Origin: Nitrospiraceae bacterium
Lineage (GTDB): Bacteria; Nitrospirota; Thermodesulfovibrionia; UBA6902
DNA length: 40,335 nucleotides
Direction: 5' to 3'
Assembly (NCBI GenBank): GCA_003599505.1
Contig: QZKO01000044.1
Span: 1 to 40,335 of the forward strand
In this document: piece by piece, positions 7,934 to 16,719 of the stretch
How positions within the stretch are numbered: the stretch's first letter is position 1
Layout of the letters: each line of letters starts with the position of its first letter
Notes under the pieces: model-generated
Seen by the model: only the letters and a program-made list of their open reading frames with translations
Told to the model about the DNA's origin: nothing
Database searches by the model: none
Made by a program: the position numbers and the translations under genes

Positions 7934-9250
7934 TTACGCTTTGATCTTCTCCTGCCACTGCCTTGCCTTTTCCAGTATCTCCTCTTCATCCATTGTAGTG
8001 AGTCTTCCGTTTTCGACAACGACCTTGCCGTTGACCATAACGGTCTCTATGTCGGAAGGCCGCAGGCAGTAGGTTATGTGGGAATAAATATCATAGAGCG
8101 GCGTTAAATGCGGCTTCGAAAGGTCGGCTATGACGAGGTCTGCTTTCTTGCCCGGCCTGATTGAACCGACTTTATCTCCGAGTCCCAAAATTTCAGCGCC
8201 GTTTTTCGTCGCCATCAGGAGCGTCGTCCTGCTGTCAACAACGGTCGGGTCTCCGGAAACGGCTTTATGGACCTTCGCAGCGGTGGACATTTCACCCAGG
8301 ACGCTCAGGTCGTTGTTGCTTGCGGCGCCGTCCGTGCCGAAGGCGACCTTCACGCCGGCCTTGAGCATTTTCGCCACAGGCGCGAAACCGGAGGCAAGCT
8401 TGAGATTGCTTTCAATACAGTGGGCGACCCCTACCCTCCGCTTTGCAAGCAGCCCGACTTCGTTATCAGTAAGCCATACGCAGTGGGCCGCGGACAGCCG
8501 CTCCGTCAGCATACCGATGCTTTCAAAGTATTCGACGGGTGTCTTGCCGTAACGGTTCCGGCACTCTGCAACTTCAAACTGTGTCTCGGCAAGATGCGTA
8601 TGTATGGGGACATTATATTTTTCTGAAATTGCATTGGCCCGCTTATAACTGTCAGGCCCGCAGGTATATGTCGCGTGGGGCGCGACGCAGGGTGATACAA
8701 GCTCGCTGTCCTTCCAGTTATTAATGAGATTTTCGGCATTAATAAAATAATCATCCGCCGATTTGGCATACCCGGTAAAGGGAAAATCTATAATTCCGGC
8801 GCCGAGGACTCCCCTCATGCCGATCTTCTCAAGTTTTTTCCCGGCCGTATTCTGGAAAAAATACATATCTGAATATGCAGTGACGCCCGCCTTAAGCATC
8901 TCAAGGCAGGCAAGCTCAACGGCGTCACCCACAAAATCTTCATTCATCCATTTACCTTCCGCGGGCCAGATATGGTCCTGGAGCCAGTCCATAAGCGGCA
9001 GGTCATCGGCAAGCCCCCTGAAGTAGACCATTGCCGCGTGGGTGTGGGTGTTGATTAAACCGGGGAATACGACCCTGCCTTTTCCTTCCGATATATTGCT
9101 TGACGTGTATTTCTTCGAGATACCGGGAAAAACCCCGGCGTCAATTATATCGCTGCCGGTCACGGCAACAGCCCCATCTCTGATGACTGAGAGGTCGCCT
9201 TCCATTGTAAGGAGGTAGTCAGCGCGGATTATGTAGTCGACGTTTTGCAT
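7934..9250 (-). CDS. mtaD: 5-methylthioadenosine / S-adenosylhomocysteine deaminase
   Basis: Cytosolic amidohydrolase that deaminates MTA, SAH and related adenosines, recycling by-products of SAM chemistry. Metal and catalytic motifs of the family are present: NTHTHAAM, HATYTCGPD, HTHLAET, AHCVWL and FGTDGAASNNDLSVLGEM. The length of 438 aa is typical. It directly abuts asd (TAA then ATG). The link to methylation fits an organism that makes radical SAM and ArsM proteins, but the operon partners are amino-acid genes. Related amidohydrolases such as chlorohydrolases share these motifs; the sequence around TYTCGPD favours MTA/SAH deaminase. Confidence 0.9.
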   Translation of the reverse strand: MQNVDYIIRADYLLTMEGDLSVIRDGAVAVTGSDIIDAGVFPGISKKYTSSNISEGKGRVVFPGLINTHTHAAMVYFRGLADDLPLMDWLQDHIWPAEGKWMNEDFVGDAVELACLEMLKAGVTAYSDMYFFQNTAGKKLEKIGMRGVLGAGIIDFPFTGYAKSADDYFINAENLINNWKDSELVSPCVAPHATYTCGPDSYKRANAISEKYNVPIHTHLAETQFEVAECRNRYGKTPVEYFESIGMLTERLSAAHCVWLTDNEVGLLAKRRVGVAHCIESNLKLASGFAPVAKMLKAGVKVAFGTDGAASNNDLSVLGEMSTAAKVHKAVSGDPTVVDSRTTLLMATKNGAEILGLGDKVGSIRPGKKADLVIADLSKPHLTPLYDIYSHITYCLRPSDIETVMVNGKVVVENGRLTTMDEEEILEKARQWQEKIKA

Positions 9251-10270
9251 TTACGCCATCTTAATCAGCTCTTCCGCTATCTGCACGGCATTCAGCGCAG
9301 CGCCTTTTCTCAGGTTATCGGCCGCTATCCATATGTTGATGCCGTTTTCGACAGTATTATCTTCCCTCACCCTGCCGACATATACTTCATCTTTTCCTGC
9401 CGTCAGAGTCTGGAGGGGATAGACATTCTTCTCGGGGGCGTCATAAACAATGACTCCGGGGGCCTTTGAAAGAACGGCCCTGACTTCATTGGGGGTGATC
9501 TTCTTTGCCGTTTCGATATTTATCGATTCGGCGTGCCCCCTGAATACCGGCACCCTCACTGTGGTAGCCGTAACCTTTATGGAACCATCACCCATGATCT
9601 TTTTTGTCTCATTGACCATTTTGATCTCTTCTTTCGTGTACCCGTCTTCCATGAACTTGTCTATATGCGGAAGACAGTTGAAGGCGATCTGGTGCGGATA
9701 GACAACCGGTTTTATGTCCCTGAAGTTCAGGATATCGGCGGTCTGATGAAACAGTTCATCCATCGCTTTCTTACCGGTGCCGGAGACCGACTGGAAAGTC
9801 GTAACTACAACCCTTCTGATCTTCGCCGCGTCATGTATCGGTTTTAAGACAACCACCATCTGGATAGTGGAGCAGTTGGGGTTCGCAATGATTCCCTTGT
9901 GCCATTTCAGGTCCTGCGGGTTTACCTCCGGCACTACCAGCGGCACTGCCGGGTCCATCCTCCATGCGCTCGAATTGTCTATGACAACGCACCCGGCCTT
10001 CGCGGCAATCGGCGCGTAATGCAGGCTCCTTTCCCCGCCTGCCGAAAACAGGGCTATATCGACTCCTTCAAAAACCTTTTCGGTCAGTATCTCAACTGTT
10101 ACTCCCTTATTGTGAAAATTTATAATCTTGCCTTCAGAGCGCTCGGACGCAAAGAGCCTGAGTTTTTCAAAAGGGAAATGCCTTTCCTCAAGGACTGAAA
10201 CCATTTCGTTCCCGACCGCTCCGGTCGCCCCGACAACTGCCACAACGTATCTGTCTTTCTTTTTAAGCAT
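9251..10270 (-). CDS. asd: aspartate-semialdehyde dehydrogenase
   Basis: NADPH-dependent reduction of aspartyl phosphate to aspartate semialdehyde, the branch point to Lys/DAP, Met and Thr. It shows the nucleotide-binding GATGAVGNEMVSVL, the catalytic Cys in NPNCSTIQ, and the substrate-binding His/Arg region RVPVFRGHAESINIE. 339 aa matches the family. It starts 85 bp after leuB and abuts mtaD, forming one minus-strand unit. Confidence 0.95.
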   Translation of the reverse strand: MLKKKDRYVVAVVGATGAVGNEMVSVLEERHFPFEKLRLFASERSEGKIINFHNKGVTVEILTEKVFEGVDIALFSAGGERSLHYAPIAAKAGCVVIDNSSAWRMDPAVPLVVPEVNPQDLKWHKGIIANPNCSTIQMVVVLKPIHDAAKIRRVVVTTFQSVSGTGKKAMDELFHQTADILNFRDIKPVVYPHQIAFNCLPHIDKFMEDGYTKEEIKMVNETKKIMGDGSIKVTATTVRVPVFRGHAESINIETAKKITPNEVRAVLSKAPGVIVYDAPEKNVYPLQTLTAGKDEVYVGRVREDNTVENGINIWIAADNLRKGAALNAVQIAEELIKMA

Positions 10271-10355
10271 CTGTCCAACCCCTTCTTTCCATGGAAATTA
10301 AAACAGCATTAATTTATCATACCCGCTGTCTGAATTCTATCATTAATATCGCGTG

Positions 10356-11420
10356 CTATCCCCTCACATATTTCGCGACAAGATCGCCCGCTTCCGTTGT
10401 CGTAAGCCCCATCTGTCCGGCCGCGAGGCTTTTAAGATGTTTTGCGGTAACTTTCATTACGGCCTCTTCAACAGCCTTTCCGGCATTTTCCTCTCCGAGA
10501 TGTTCAAGCATCATGCCCCCGGCGCAAATGGCGGCAAGGGGGTTGATCATGTTTTTCCCCCTGTATTTTGGAGCGGAGCCCCCTATAGGCTCAAACATGG
10601 AGACGCCCTGAGGATTTATGTTCCCTCCGGCGGCAATCCCCATCCCTCCCTGGATCATGGCGCCGAGGTCGGTGATAATATCGCCGAACATGTTGTCGGT
10701 CACAATAACGTCAAACCATTCGGGGTTCTTCACGAACCACATGGTTATCGCGTCAACGTGAGCGTAGTCCGGCTTTATGTCCGGATATTCCTTTGCCGTT
10801 TCATAAAAGGTCCTTTCCCACAGGTCAAACGCAAAGGTAAGGACATTTGTCTTGCCGCACAGTGTGAGCTTGTTCATCTTCTTTCGCTTCCTGCAATATT
10901 CAAAGGCGAAACGTATGCACCGCTCAACGCCTTTTCTCGTATTAATCGATTCCTGCACCGCCACTTCATCAGGCGTCCCTTTCTTCAGCACGCCGCCCGC
11001 GCCCGCGTAGAGACCTTCCGTGTTTTCACGCACGACTATGAAGTCAATATGTTCAGGAGCTTTGTCTTTCAGCGGACACTCCACCCCGGGGTAAAGTTTG
11101 ACCGGCCGCAGGTTAATATACTGGTCCAGTTCGAATCTGAGCCGTAAAAGAATCCCTTTCTCAAGGACCCCCGGCTTTACATCAGGATGACCGATAGCGC
11201 CGAGGTAAATCGCGTCGAATTTCTTCAGTTCGTCGATCGCCCCTTCAGGGAGCGTCTCGCCGGTCCTTAAATACCTCTCTCCGCCGAAATCAAAAGGCGT
11301 CAGATTTAATTTGAAATCAAATTCAGCCGAAGCGGCCTGTAATACCTTTAATCCTTCCGCTATGACTTCCGGCCCTGTTCCATCTCCCGCTATTACAGCT
11401 ATATTGTACGTCCCTGACAT
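10356..11420 (-). CDS. leuB: 3-isopropylmalate dehydrogenase
   Basis: Oxidative decarboxylation of 3-isopropylmalate in leucine synthesis. The protein begins [15 protein letters not shown] and contains [19 protein letters not shown] and [14 protein letters not shown], with the metal-binding Asp region [19 protein letters not shown] and the [16 protein letters not shown] adenine loop. 354 aa. Related decarboxylating dehydrogenases (isocitrate, tartrate) share the fold; the [12 protein letters not shown] helix favours isopropylmalate. GGAGG lies four bases upstream of the ATG. No other leu gene is nearby. Confidence 0.88.
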   Translation of the reverse strand: MSGTYNIAVIAGDGTGPEVIAEGLKVLQAASAEFDFKLNLTPFDFGGERYLRTGETLPEGAIDELKKFDAIYLGAIGHPDVKPGVLEKGILLRLRFELDQYINLRPVKLYPGVECPLKDKAPEHIDFIVVRENTEGLYAGAGGVLKKGTPDEVAVQESINTRKGVERCIRFAFEYCRKRKKMNKLTLCGKTNVLTFAFDLWERTFYETAKEYPDIKPDYAHVDAITMWFVKNPEWFDVIVTDNMFGDIITDLGAMIQGGMGIAAGGNINPQGVSMFEPIGGSAPKYRGKNMINPLAAICAGGMMLEHLGEENAGKAVEEAVMKVTAKHLKSLAAGQMGLTTTEAGDLVAKYVRG

Positions 11421-11474
11421 TCAGCCTCCTTAAAATTTTAATATAAACAGAGATTCCCGATACTCACGGCAGAA

Positions 11475-11480
11475 ATTATA
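11475..11480 (-). promoter_or_regulatory. candidate -10 element for leuB
   Basis: A perfect TATAAT on the minus strand, about 55 bp upstream of the leuB start. No good -35 is seen at the proper distance, so support is weak. Confidence 0.3.
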
Positions 11481-11560
11481 TTACCACAAAGCCCCGCGGT
11501 TTTTGTCGCTTTCAGGGAACCTTCCCTTGCTTTCATTCCAGTGAATGAGATAGCGTTCGC

Positions 11561-11588
11561 TTGACGAAAGGCTTATGCTTGATATACT
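11561..11588 (+). promoter_or_regulatory. promoter of msrA
   Basis: TTGACG (11561-11566) and TATACT (11583-11588), each 5 of 6 matches, spaced 16 bp, with TGA directly before the -10 as in extended -10 promoters. The transcript would have a leader of about 90 nt holding a small hairpin (GGTGG/CCACC near 11612-11626) and a short reading frame. Confidence 0.6.
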
Positions 11589-11643
11589 TATGATTATTAA
11601 TCTTACGGAGGTGGAAGACCCACCCAAAAGGAGGAATACGTCG

Positions 11644-11760
11644 ATGGAGGTTTCAAGATTCCGGTCGATGTACAGGAGACATAATGAGAATGCTTATTAT
11701 TGTTATGACAGGACTGTCGATGGTTCTCATCGCGTTCACTACAGTGACGGCTGCAACTAA
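11644..11760 (+). CDS. possible 38-aa leader peptide overlapping the msrA start
   Basis: The ATG at 11644 follows an excellent ribosome site (AAAAGGAGG, nine bases before the ATG) and opens a 38-codon frame that ends inside msrA in another frame. The peptide is rich in Arg, Tyr and His and resembles nothing I know. It may be translated as a leader affecting msrA, or the ribosome site may be a coincidence. Confidence 0.3.
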   Translation: MEVSRFRSMYRRHNENAYYCYDRTVDGSHRVHYSDGCN

Positions 11761-12292
11761 TCTCGATAAGGCGACCTTCGCAGGAGGCTGCTTCTGGTGT
11801 ATGGAGCACCCGTTCGACAAGCTTCCCGGCGTAATTTCGGTCACAGCCGGCTATACCGGAGGGCATAAAAAAGACCCCACTTATGAAGAGGTATCTGCCG
11901 GAGGGACCGGGCACGCCGAGTCGGTCCGGATCGTCTTTGACCCGTCAACAGTGACCTACGAAAAGCTGCTGAACGTATTCTGGCACAATATCGATCCGAC
12001 TGCTAAGGACAGGCAGTTCTGCGATACGGGACATCAGTACCGCAGCGCCATTTTTTATCACAATGAGGAACAGCGACGGTCGGCGCTGCAGTCGAAGGCG
12101 CTGCTGGAAAAGACCAAACCCTTCAGGGAGCCTGTCGCAACCGAGATTGTGCAGGCCGCGGAGTTCTACCCTGCCGAGGAATACCACCAGCATTATTACA
12201 AGAAGAACCCGGTCCGTTACAAATTTTACAGTACCACGTGCGGTCGGGACCGGCGGCTCAAAGAGCTTTGGGGTAATGAGGCGGGTCATTGA
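11684..12292 (+). CDS. msrA: peptide-methionine (S)-S-oxide reductase MsrA, exported
   Basis: Repairs oxidised methionine in proteins. The catalytic motif GGCFWCMEHPF is intact, followed by GYTGG, YEEVSAGGTGHAESVRI and the DTGHQYRS region of the family. The first about 24 residues form a signal peptide (hydrophobic core, TVTAA cleavage-like site), so the enzyme probably works in the periplasm. The start is the ATG at 11684, preceded by AGGAG. 202 aa. No msrB is adjacent. Its 3' end overlaps the convergent hydrolase gene by 7 bp. Confidence 0.95.
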   Translation: MRMLIIVMTGLSMVLIAFTTVTAATNLDKATFAGGCFWCMEHPFDKLPGVISVTAGYTGGHKKDPTYEEVSAGGTGHAESVRIVFDPSTVTYEKLLNVFWHNIDPTAKDRQFCDTGHQYRSAIFYHNEEQRRSALQSKALLEKTKPFREPVATEIVQAAEFYPAEEYHQHYYKKNPVRYKFYSTTCGRDRRLKELWGNEAGH

Positions 12293-12933
12293 GAAAGATA
12301 TTTCTTAAACCATCCGGCAGCCAGGCGCGCCGCTTCTTCCAGTGTCCCCGGCTCTTCAAACAGATGGGTTGCGCCCGGAATGATACGTAATTCTTTTTCC
12401 GCTTTAATCAGATCGTACGCCTGCTCGTTTAATTCAATGACGACATCATCATAACCGCCGACGATGAGAAGTGTCGGGGAATGAACGCGGTCCAGGACTT
12501 TTTCCGCCATATCAGGTCTCCCGCCGCGAGAGACTATAGCGTATATTTCATTGCCGGCTTCTGTGGAAGCGATAAGAGCGGCTGCCGAACCGGTGCTGGC
12601 GCCGAAATAGCCGATCTTAAGCTTTTTGGTGTCCGGTTGTTTCCTGACCCATTGTGTAGCCGACAAAAGCCGTTTTGCAAGTAAAGGAATATCGAAGCGA
12701 TTTTCATAAACAAAATCCTCTTCTTTTGTCAGTAAATCAAAAAGTAAGGTGCCAAGTCCGGCATCACGCAACACCTTCGCCACAAAATTATTTCGCGGAC
12801 TCAGGCGGCTGCTTCCGCTTCCATGCACGAAGATTATGATTGCCTTTGCCCCTTTCGGAATTTCCAGAATACCTTCAAGCATCAGGGAATCAGCCGGAAT
12901 GCTGACGAGAGAATGATTTTTGTCGACAGTCAT
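12286..12933 (-). CDS. alpha/beta hydrolase, dienelactone-hydrolase-like
   Basis: Cytosolic serine hydrolase of about 215 aa. It has the oxyanion region VHGSGSS, the nucleophile elbow GASTGSAAA with Ser, the acid in VGGYDDVV and the catalytic His in GATHLFEE, so the triad is complete. The substrate is unknown; related genes are often annotated as dienelactone hydrolase or fused to phosphoribosyltransferases. The start is the ATG at 12933 with AGGAG five bases upstream, rather than the GTG at 12939, which would touch the ribosome site. Convergent with msrA. Confidence 0.85.
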   Translation of the reverse strand: MTVDKNHSLVSIPADSLMLEGILEIPKGAKAIIIFVHGSGSSRLSPRNNFVAKVLRDAGLGTLLFDLLTKEEDFVYENRFDIPLLAKRLLSATQWVRKQPDTKKLKIGYFGASTGSAAALIASTEAGNEIYAIVSRGGRPDMAEKVLDRVHSPTLLIVGGYDDVVIELNEQAYDLIKAEKELRIIPGATHLFEEPGTLEEAARLAAGWFKKYLSQ

Positions 12934-13123
12934 ATGCACTCCTTTCTTTGAACTATCTTATCAGAAATTGCCTTCGAGTCAAGACGCGTTCCATGAAATT
13001 CCATGAAATTCGCGCCGGCATGGGATTGCCGACCGAAGGGATCATCGGCACAGAGTTTGAAGGAGCCAGAAGGCCTGAACCCATATCCGCCACACGTTCA
13101 AGCCGTGTGACCCTTGATTAAAT

Positions 13124-13199
13124 TGGCGGTCCCAACGGGATTTGAACCCGTGTTTTAGCCTTGAGAGGGCCACGTCCTAGGCCTCTAGACGATGGGACC
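13124..13199 (-). tRNA. tRNA-Glu (anticodon CUC)
   Basis: 76 nt including an encoded CCA (TGG at 13124-13126 on the plus strand). The acceptor pairs GGTCCCA/TGGGACC, the T loop GGTTCAAATCC is normal, and the anticodon loop CTCTCAA gives CTC, reading GAG. The gap upstream (12934-13123) holds a small hairpin (CACACG/CGTGTG, 13091-13109), a tandem TTCCATGAAA, and no gene. Confidence 0.95.
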
Positions 13200-13207
13200 A
13201 TCAAAAA

Positions 13208-13299
13208 CAGCAATCAGCTATCAGCATTCAGCAATCAGTAAAAAATATGGAACAGATACGATCATCGGCTGAAAGCTGACCGCTGATAGCTGACAGCTA
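13208..13299. repeat. imperfect long hairpin of AGCTATCAGC-type words
   Basis: Between the two tRNAs. The left arm carries CAGCTATCAGC (13215-13225) and similar words (CAGCATTCAGCAATCAG); the right arm carries the complementary GCTGATAGCTG (13282-13292) with variants. A related short inverted repeat lies at about 28005-28030. Confidence 0.75.
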
Positions 13300-13302
13300 A
13301 AA

Positions 13303-13376
13303 TGGCTGGGGAGAGAGGATTCGAACCCCTATAAACAGATCCAGAGTCTGCCGTCCTGCCGTTGGACGACTCCCCA
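13303..13376 (-). tRNA. tRNA-Gln (anticodon CUG)
   Basis: 74 nt with an encoded CCA. The acceptor stem pairs TGGGGAG with CTCCCCA; the anticodon stem GCAGA/TCTGT encloses CTCTGGA, anticodon CTG, reading CAG. The T arm is AGGGGTTCGAATCCTCT. It lies 45 bp after the acyl-CoA dehydrogenase gene on the same strand. Confidence 0.95.
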
Positions 13377-13420
13377 ATTTTTAACGAAATAGCGTACTTA
13401 AATATTAACATAATTGTCAA

Positions 13421-14578
13421 TTACCTTTTCTTTGACGTCTCTTTAATCAGCGCCTGGCCGATGACGTTTTTCTGTATCTGGTTCGTGCCTTCGTATATCT
13501 GGAGGATCTTGGCGTCGCGCATCATTTTTTCAACCGGATACTCTCTCATGTAACCTGATCCGCCCATTACCTGTACGGCGTCGACGGTCACCTTCATCGC
13601 GACGTCCGTGGCGAACAGTTTAGCCATGGCCGATTCCTTCGAAACATCCTTTGCGCCGCTGTCGATATATTTCGCGACGGAATAAACGAGCGCCCTTGCA
13701 GCCTCAATATTGGTTGCCATATCGGCAAGCATGTGCTGCACCGCCTGAATACTGATCACAGGCTGCCCGAACTGTATTCTTTCCTTTGCAAACTGTGCGG
13801 CGGCGTCAAACGCGCCCTGCGCGACTCCTACCCCCTGCGCCCCCACGCCGGTCCTTGATTTGTCGAGGGTCTTCATTGCCACGATGAAACCCGTTCCCTC
13901 TTTCGAAATAATGTTCTCTTTAGGGATGCGGCAATTTTCAAATACGAGCTCCCTTGTTGAAGAAGCGCGTATTCCGAGCTTGTTTTCTTTCTTCCCGAAT
14001 GTAAACCCCGGGGTGTCTTTTTCCACAATAAACGCCGACGCACCCCTCGCGCCTTTGTTTCTGTCGGTCATCGCTATTATCGTATAAATTTCAGCCTCGC
14101 CTCCGTTGGTAATCCACTGTTTGGTCCCGTTCAGAACATACTCATTGCCTTCAAGCCTGGCAGTGGTCTGAACGCCTGCGGCGTCGCTGCCCGCGCCTGC
14201 TTCGGTGAGACCGAAGGCCACAAGCCGTTTGCCGGAAGCGATGTCGGGGAGATATTTCTTCTTCTGCTCCTCCGAGCCGTAAAGGAGAATAGGATAAGTG
14301 CCGAGCGCGTTCGCCGCGTACGAAGTGGATACGCCGAGACAGGCCCTGCTTAATTCTTCAATCGCCAATGTAAGCTCAAAACCGCCTTTGCCCATGCCGC
14401 CGTATTCTTCGGGGATGTAAATGCCGAAAAAGTCCGACTGTGCCAGCGTTTTTATAATGTCCCACGGGAATTCCTCTTTTTCGTCAAGCTCCGCGCGAAC
14501 AGGCAGCACCTTTTCATCCGCTATCTCACGCGCAAGGTCGCGTATCATCTGCTGGTCTTCGGTAAGAAAATAGTCCAT
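13421..14578 (-). CDS. acyl-CoA dehydrogenase
   Basis: FAD enzyme that oxidises acyl-CoA to enoyl-CoA, passing electrons to ETF. It has both family signatures: GLTEAGAGSDAAGVQTTA in the middle and the C-terminal QVMGGSGYMREYPVEKMMRD, with the catalytic Glu in QIYEGTNQIQ. 385 aa is the usual length for short- or medium-chain enzymes. It is downstream of fabH, so fatty-acid or branched-chain metabolism is likely, but the chain length cannot be read from the sequence. Confidence 0.93.
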   Translation of the reverse strand: MDYFLTEDQQMIRDLAREIADEKVLPVRAELDEKEEFPWDIIKTLAQSDFFGIYIPEEYGGMGKGGFELTLAIEELSRACLGVSTSYAANALGTYPILLYGSEEQKKKYLPDIASGKRLVAFGLTEAGAGSDAAGVQTTARLEGNEYVLNGTKQWITNGGEAEIYTIIAMTDRNKGARGASAFIVEKDTPGFTFGKKENKLGIRASSTRELVFENCRIPKENIISKEGTGFIVAMKTLDKSRTGVGAQGVGVAQGAFDAAAQFAKERIQFGQPVISIQAVQHMLADMATNIEAARALVYSVAKYIDSGAKDVSKESAMAKLFATDVAMKVTVDAVQVMGGSGYMREYPVEKMMRDAKILQIYEGTNQIQKNVIGQALIKETSKKR

Positions 14579-14598
14579 AACAACCTCCGTAAAATATT

Positions 14599-14723
14599 AG
14601 CCACGAATGAACACAAATTTACACGAACTTACACCAAGGCACAGTCTTAAAGCAAAAAAATGCAACCCTTTCCCGAAATAAGATTATCTTTTAATTCGTA
14701 CTCATTCGTATTTATTCGTGGCT
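14599..14723. repeat. imperfect long hairpin with CACGAAT words
   Basis: Fills the gap between the acyl-CoA dehydrogenase gene and fabH. The outer arms AGCCACGAAT (14599-14608) and ATTCGTGGCT (14714-14723) pair perfectly; extended to 29 nt they match at 22 positions. Each arm consists of repeated words of the ACACGAA / TTCGTAT kind. Confidence 0.8.
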
Positions 14724-14729
14724 TACTTA

Positions 14730-15710
14730 TCACCATTTTATCAGCGCCGACGCCCATGTCAGTCCCGCGCCGAAAGACTCAAGGAGGATATAATCACCCT
14801 TTTTGATCTTTCCCTCCCTGACGACTTCATCAAGGGCTATGGGGATAGAAGCGCTTGAGGTGTTGCCGTACCTGTCAAGGTTGACCGCTACCCTGCTCAT
14901 CGGCAGGTGCAGCCTCTCGGCAGTTGCCTTTATTATTCTCAGGTTCGCCTGGTGCGGGATCAGCATAGCAAGCCCGGAAGGCTTTATATTGTTTTTTTTA
15001 AGCGTATCCAGAACAAGCTTTTCGAGCGTCCTGACGGCGACCTTAAATGTCTCGTTGCCCTTCATCTTAACAAAATGCATTTTGTTTTTTAAAGTTTTTA
15101 AAGACGGAGGGTTTTGCGATCCTCCCCCGGGCAGGCATATATAATCCCACATATTGCCGTCAGAATAAAGATGAGTTGAGAGTATCCCCCTCTGCCCCGT
15201 CGTACGCTCAAGCACAACCGCCCCTGCGCCGTCTCCGAACAGCACACAGGTTGAACGGTCCTGCCAGTCAATAAATTTTGACATGACCTCGGCGCCGACA
15301 AGCAGTATTGTTTTCATGGCGCCGCTTCTTATGAAATTGTCGGCGACTGAAAGGCCGTAAAGAAAACCGCTGCAGGCCGCGTTGAGGTCAAAGGCCGCCG
15401 CGTGTTTCGCGCCGAGTTTCTTTTGCAGAAAAGACGCGGTTGAAGGCATCGGCATATCGCCGCTCATTGTCGCGACGATGATCAATTCGATATCAGCAGG
15501 CTTGACGCCCGCCGCCTGCAGGGCCTGTTTTGAAGCCTCCAGGCATAGGTCGGACGCGGCTTCGTCCTTTGCTATCCTCCGTTCTTTTATCCCGGTCCTT
15601 TCGGTTATCCATTCATCCGAAGTGTCGACTTTTTTTTCGAGGTCGAAATTGGTAAGCACCTGTTCCGGGGCGTATGAGCCGGTGCCGGTTATCCTACTTC
15701 TGTACGGCAA
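14730..15710 (-). CDS. fabH: beta-ketoacyl-ACP synthase III
   Basis: Starts fatty-acid synthesis by condensing acetyl-CoA with malonyl-ACP. The Cys-His-Asn triad is present: AACSGFLYG, LIPHQANLRI and YGNTSSASIP. I place the start at TTG 15710: it gives 326 aa, begins PYRSRITGTGSYAPE as the family does, and has GGGAGGGAG just upstream. The in-frame ATG at 15761 would add 17 unusual residues and a 68-bp overlap with plsX. With the TTG the overlap is 17 bp. plsX-fabH is a common arrangement. Confidence 0.94.
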   Translation of the reverse strand: MPYRSRITGTGSYAPEQVLTNFDLEKKVDTSDEWITERTGIKERRIAKDEAASDLCLEASKQALQAAGVKPADIELIIVATMSGDMPMPSTASFLQKKLGAKHAAAFDLNAACSGFLYGLSVADNFIRSGAMKTILLVGAEVMSKFIDWQDRSTCVLFGDGAGAVVLERTTGQRGILSTHLYSDGNMWDYICLPGGGSQNPPSLKTLKNKMHFVKMKGNETFKVAVRTLEKLVLDTLKKNNIKPSGLAMLIPHQANLRIIKATAERLHLPMSRVAVNLDRYGNTSSASIPIALDEVVREGKIKKGDYILLESFGAGLTWASALIKW

Positions 15711-16719
15711 CGGTCTCCCTCCCTGACAGTCCCTTATCAAATTCCTTTGATATGACGTCAAGTACGCCTTTGGCGTGGATATTTGCCGCGAGCTTTATCG
15801 CGTTTTTTATGGCCTTTGAGGTTGAGCGTCCATGGCTTATGATGCATGGTTTATTGATGCCCAGGAGCGGGGCCCCGCCGTATTCGGAATAATCGGTCTT
15901 CTTCTTGAAGTTCCTGAGGGCCTGCCTGAAAAACAGATAGCCGAGCCGTCCCGCCGCCCTCTCCGATATCTCCCTCTTGAGCATCTTCGCGATGGCCTCG
16001 GCAAGCCCTTCGCTGATTTTAAGCGCTATATTCCCGACAAAGCCGTCACATACCACCACGTCCGCTTCACCCGCGAATATATCTTTCCCTTCGACGTTTC
16101 CGGCAAAATTGATCTGTGAATTCCTCAGGAGCTTAAACGTCTCTCTTGTAAGCTCATTGCCTTTGGCGTCTTCCTCACCGATGCCGAGGAGCCCGATCTT
16201 AGGGTTGTCGATATTAAATATATGCCGCGCGTAAGCCTCTCCCATAACCGCGAACTGAAACAGGTGGACAGGCTTGCAGTCTACATTGGCCCCCGCGTCG
16301 ATCAGGACGAAGAGGCCTTTCAGTGTGGGCATTACAGCGGCTATAGCGGGCCTTTCAATGCCCTGTATCTTTCCCAAGACATGAAGCGCCGTGGCCATTA
16401 CTACACCGGAATTGCCCGCGCTTACCATGGCATCGGCCCCGTTTGATTTTACAAGGTCCACGGCCACCCTCAGGGATGAATCTTTTTTGCGCCGCAGCGC
16501 GGTAAGAGGAGACTCGTCCATCTCAACAGTCTGCGAGGCGTGTTTGATGCTTATACGTAACGCCTTGCAATTCTTTTTTTCCAACTCCGAGCTCAGCTCC
16601 GCTTCATCGCCGACAAGGACAACCGAGAGGGCGTTGTTTTCAAGAAGCGCCTCTACCGCCCCTTCGACGGTCGTGGCAGGGGCGTAATCTCCGCCCATAG
16701 CATCGAGCGCTATCCTCAT
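15694..16719 (-). CDS. plsX: phosphate acyltransferase PlsX
   Basis: Makes acyl-phosphate from acyl-ACP for phospholipid synthesis; a peripheral membrane enzyme. The protein begins MRIALDAMGGDYAP as in the family and contains VSAGNSGVVMATA, DAGANVDCKP and VCDGFVGNIALK. 341 aa. It overlaps rpmF by 4 bp and fabH by 17 bp, so translation is probably coupled. Confidence 0.95.
   Translation of the reverse strand: MRIALDAMGGDYAPATTVEGAVEALLENNALSVVLVGDEAELSSELEKKNCKALRISIKHASQTVEMDESPLTALRRKKDSSLRVAVDLVKSNGADAMVSAGNSGVVMATALHVLGKIQGIERPAIAAVMPTLKGLFVLIDAGANVDCKPVHLFQFAVMGEAYARHIFNIDNPKIGLLGIGEEDAKGNELTRETFKLLRNSQINFAGNVEGKDIFAGEADVVVCDGFVGNIALKISEGLAEAIAKMLKREISERAAGRLGYLFFRQALRNFKKKTDYSEYGGAPLLGINKPCIISHGRSTSKAIKNAIKLAANIHAKGVLDVISKEFDKGLSGRETVAVQK

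Noticed and set aside
10353-11147. 264-codon open frame antisense to leuB
   Set aside because: leuB has all family motifs; the antisense frame has no ribosome site and no recognisable domain, and is explained by codon bias.
11421-11560. A riboswitch or T-box leader for leuB
   Set aside because: No long structured leader, T-box or antiterminator motif is visible in the short space between the -10 candidate and the ATG.
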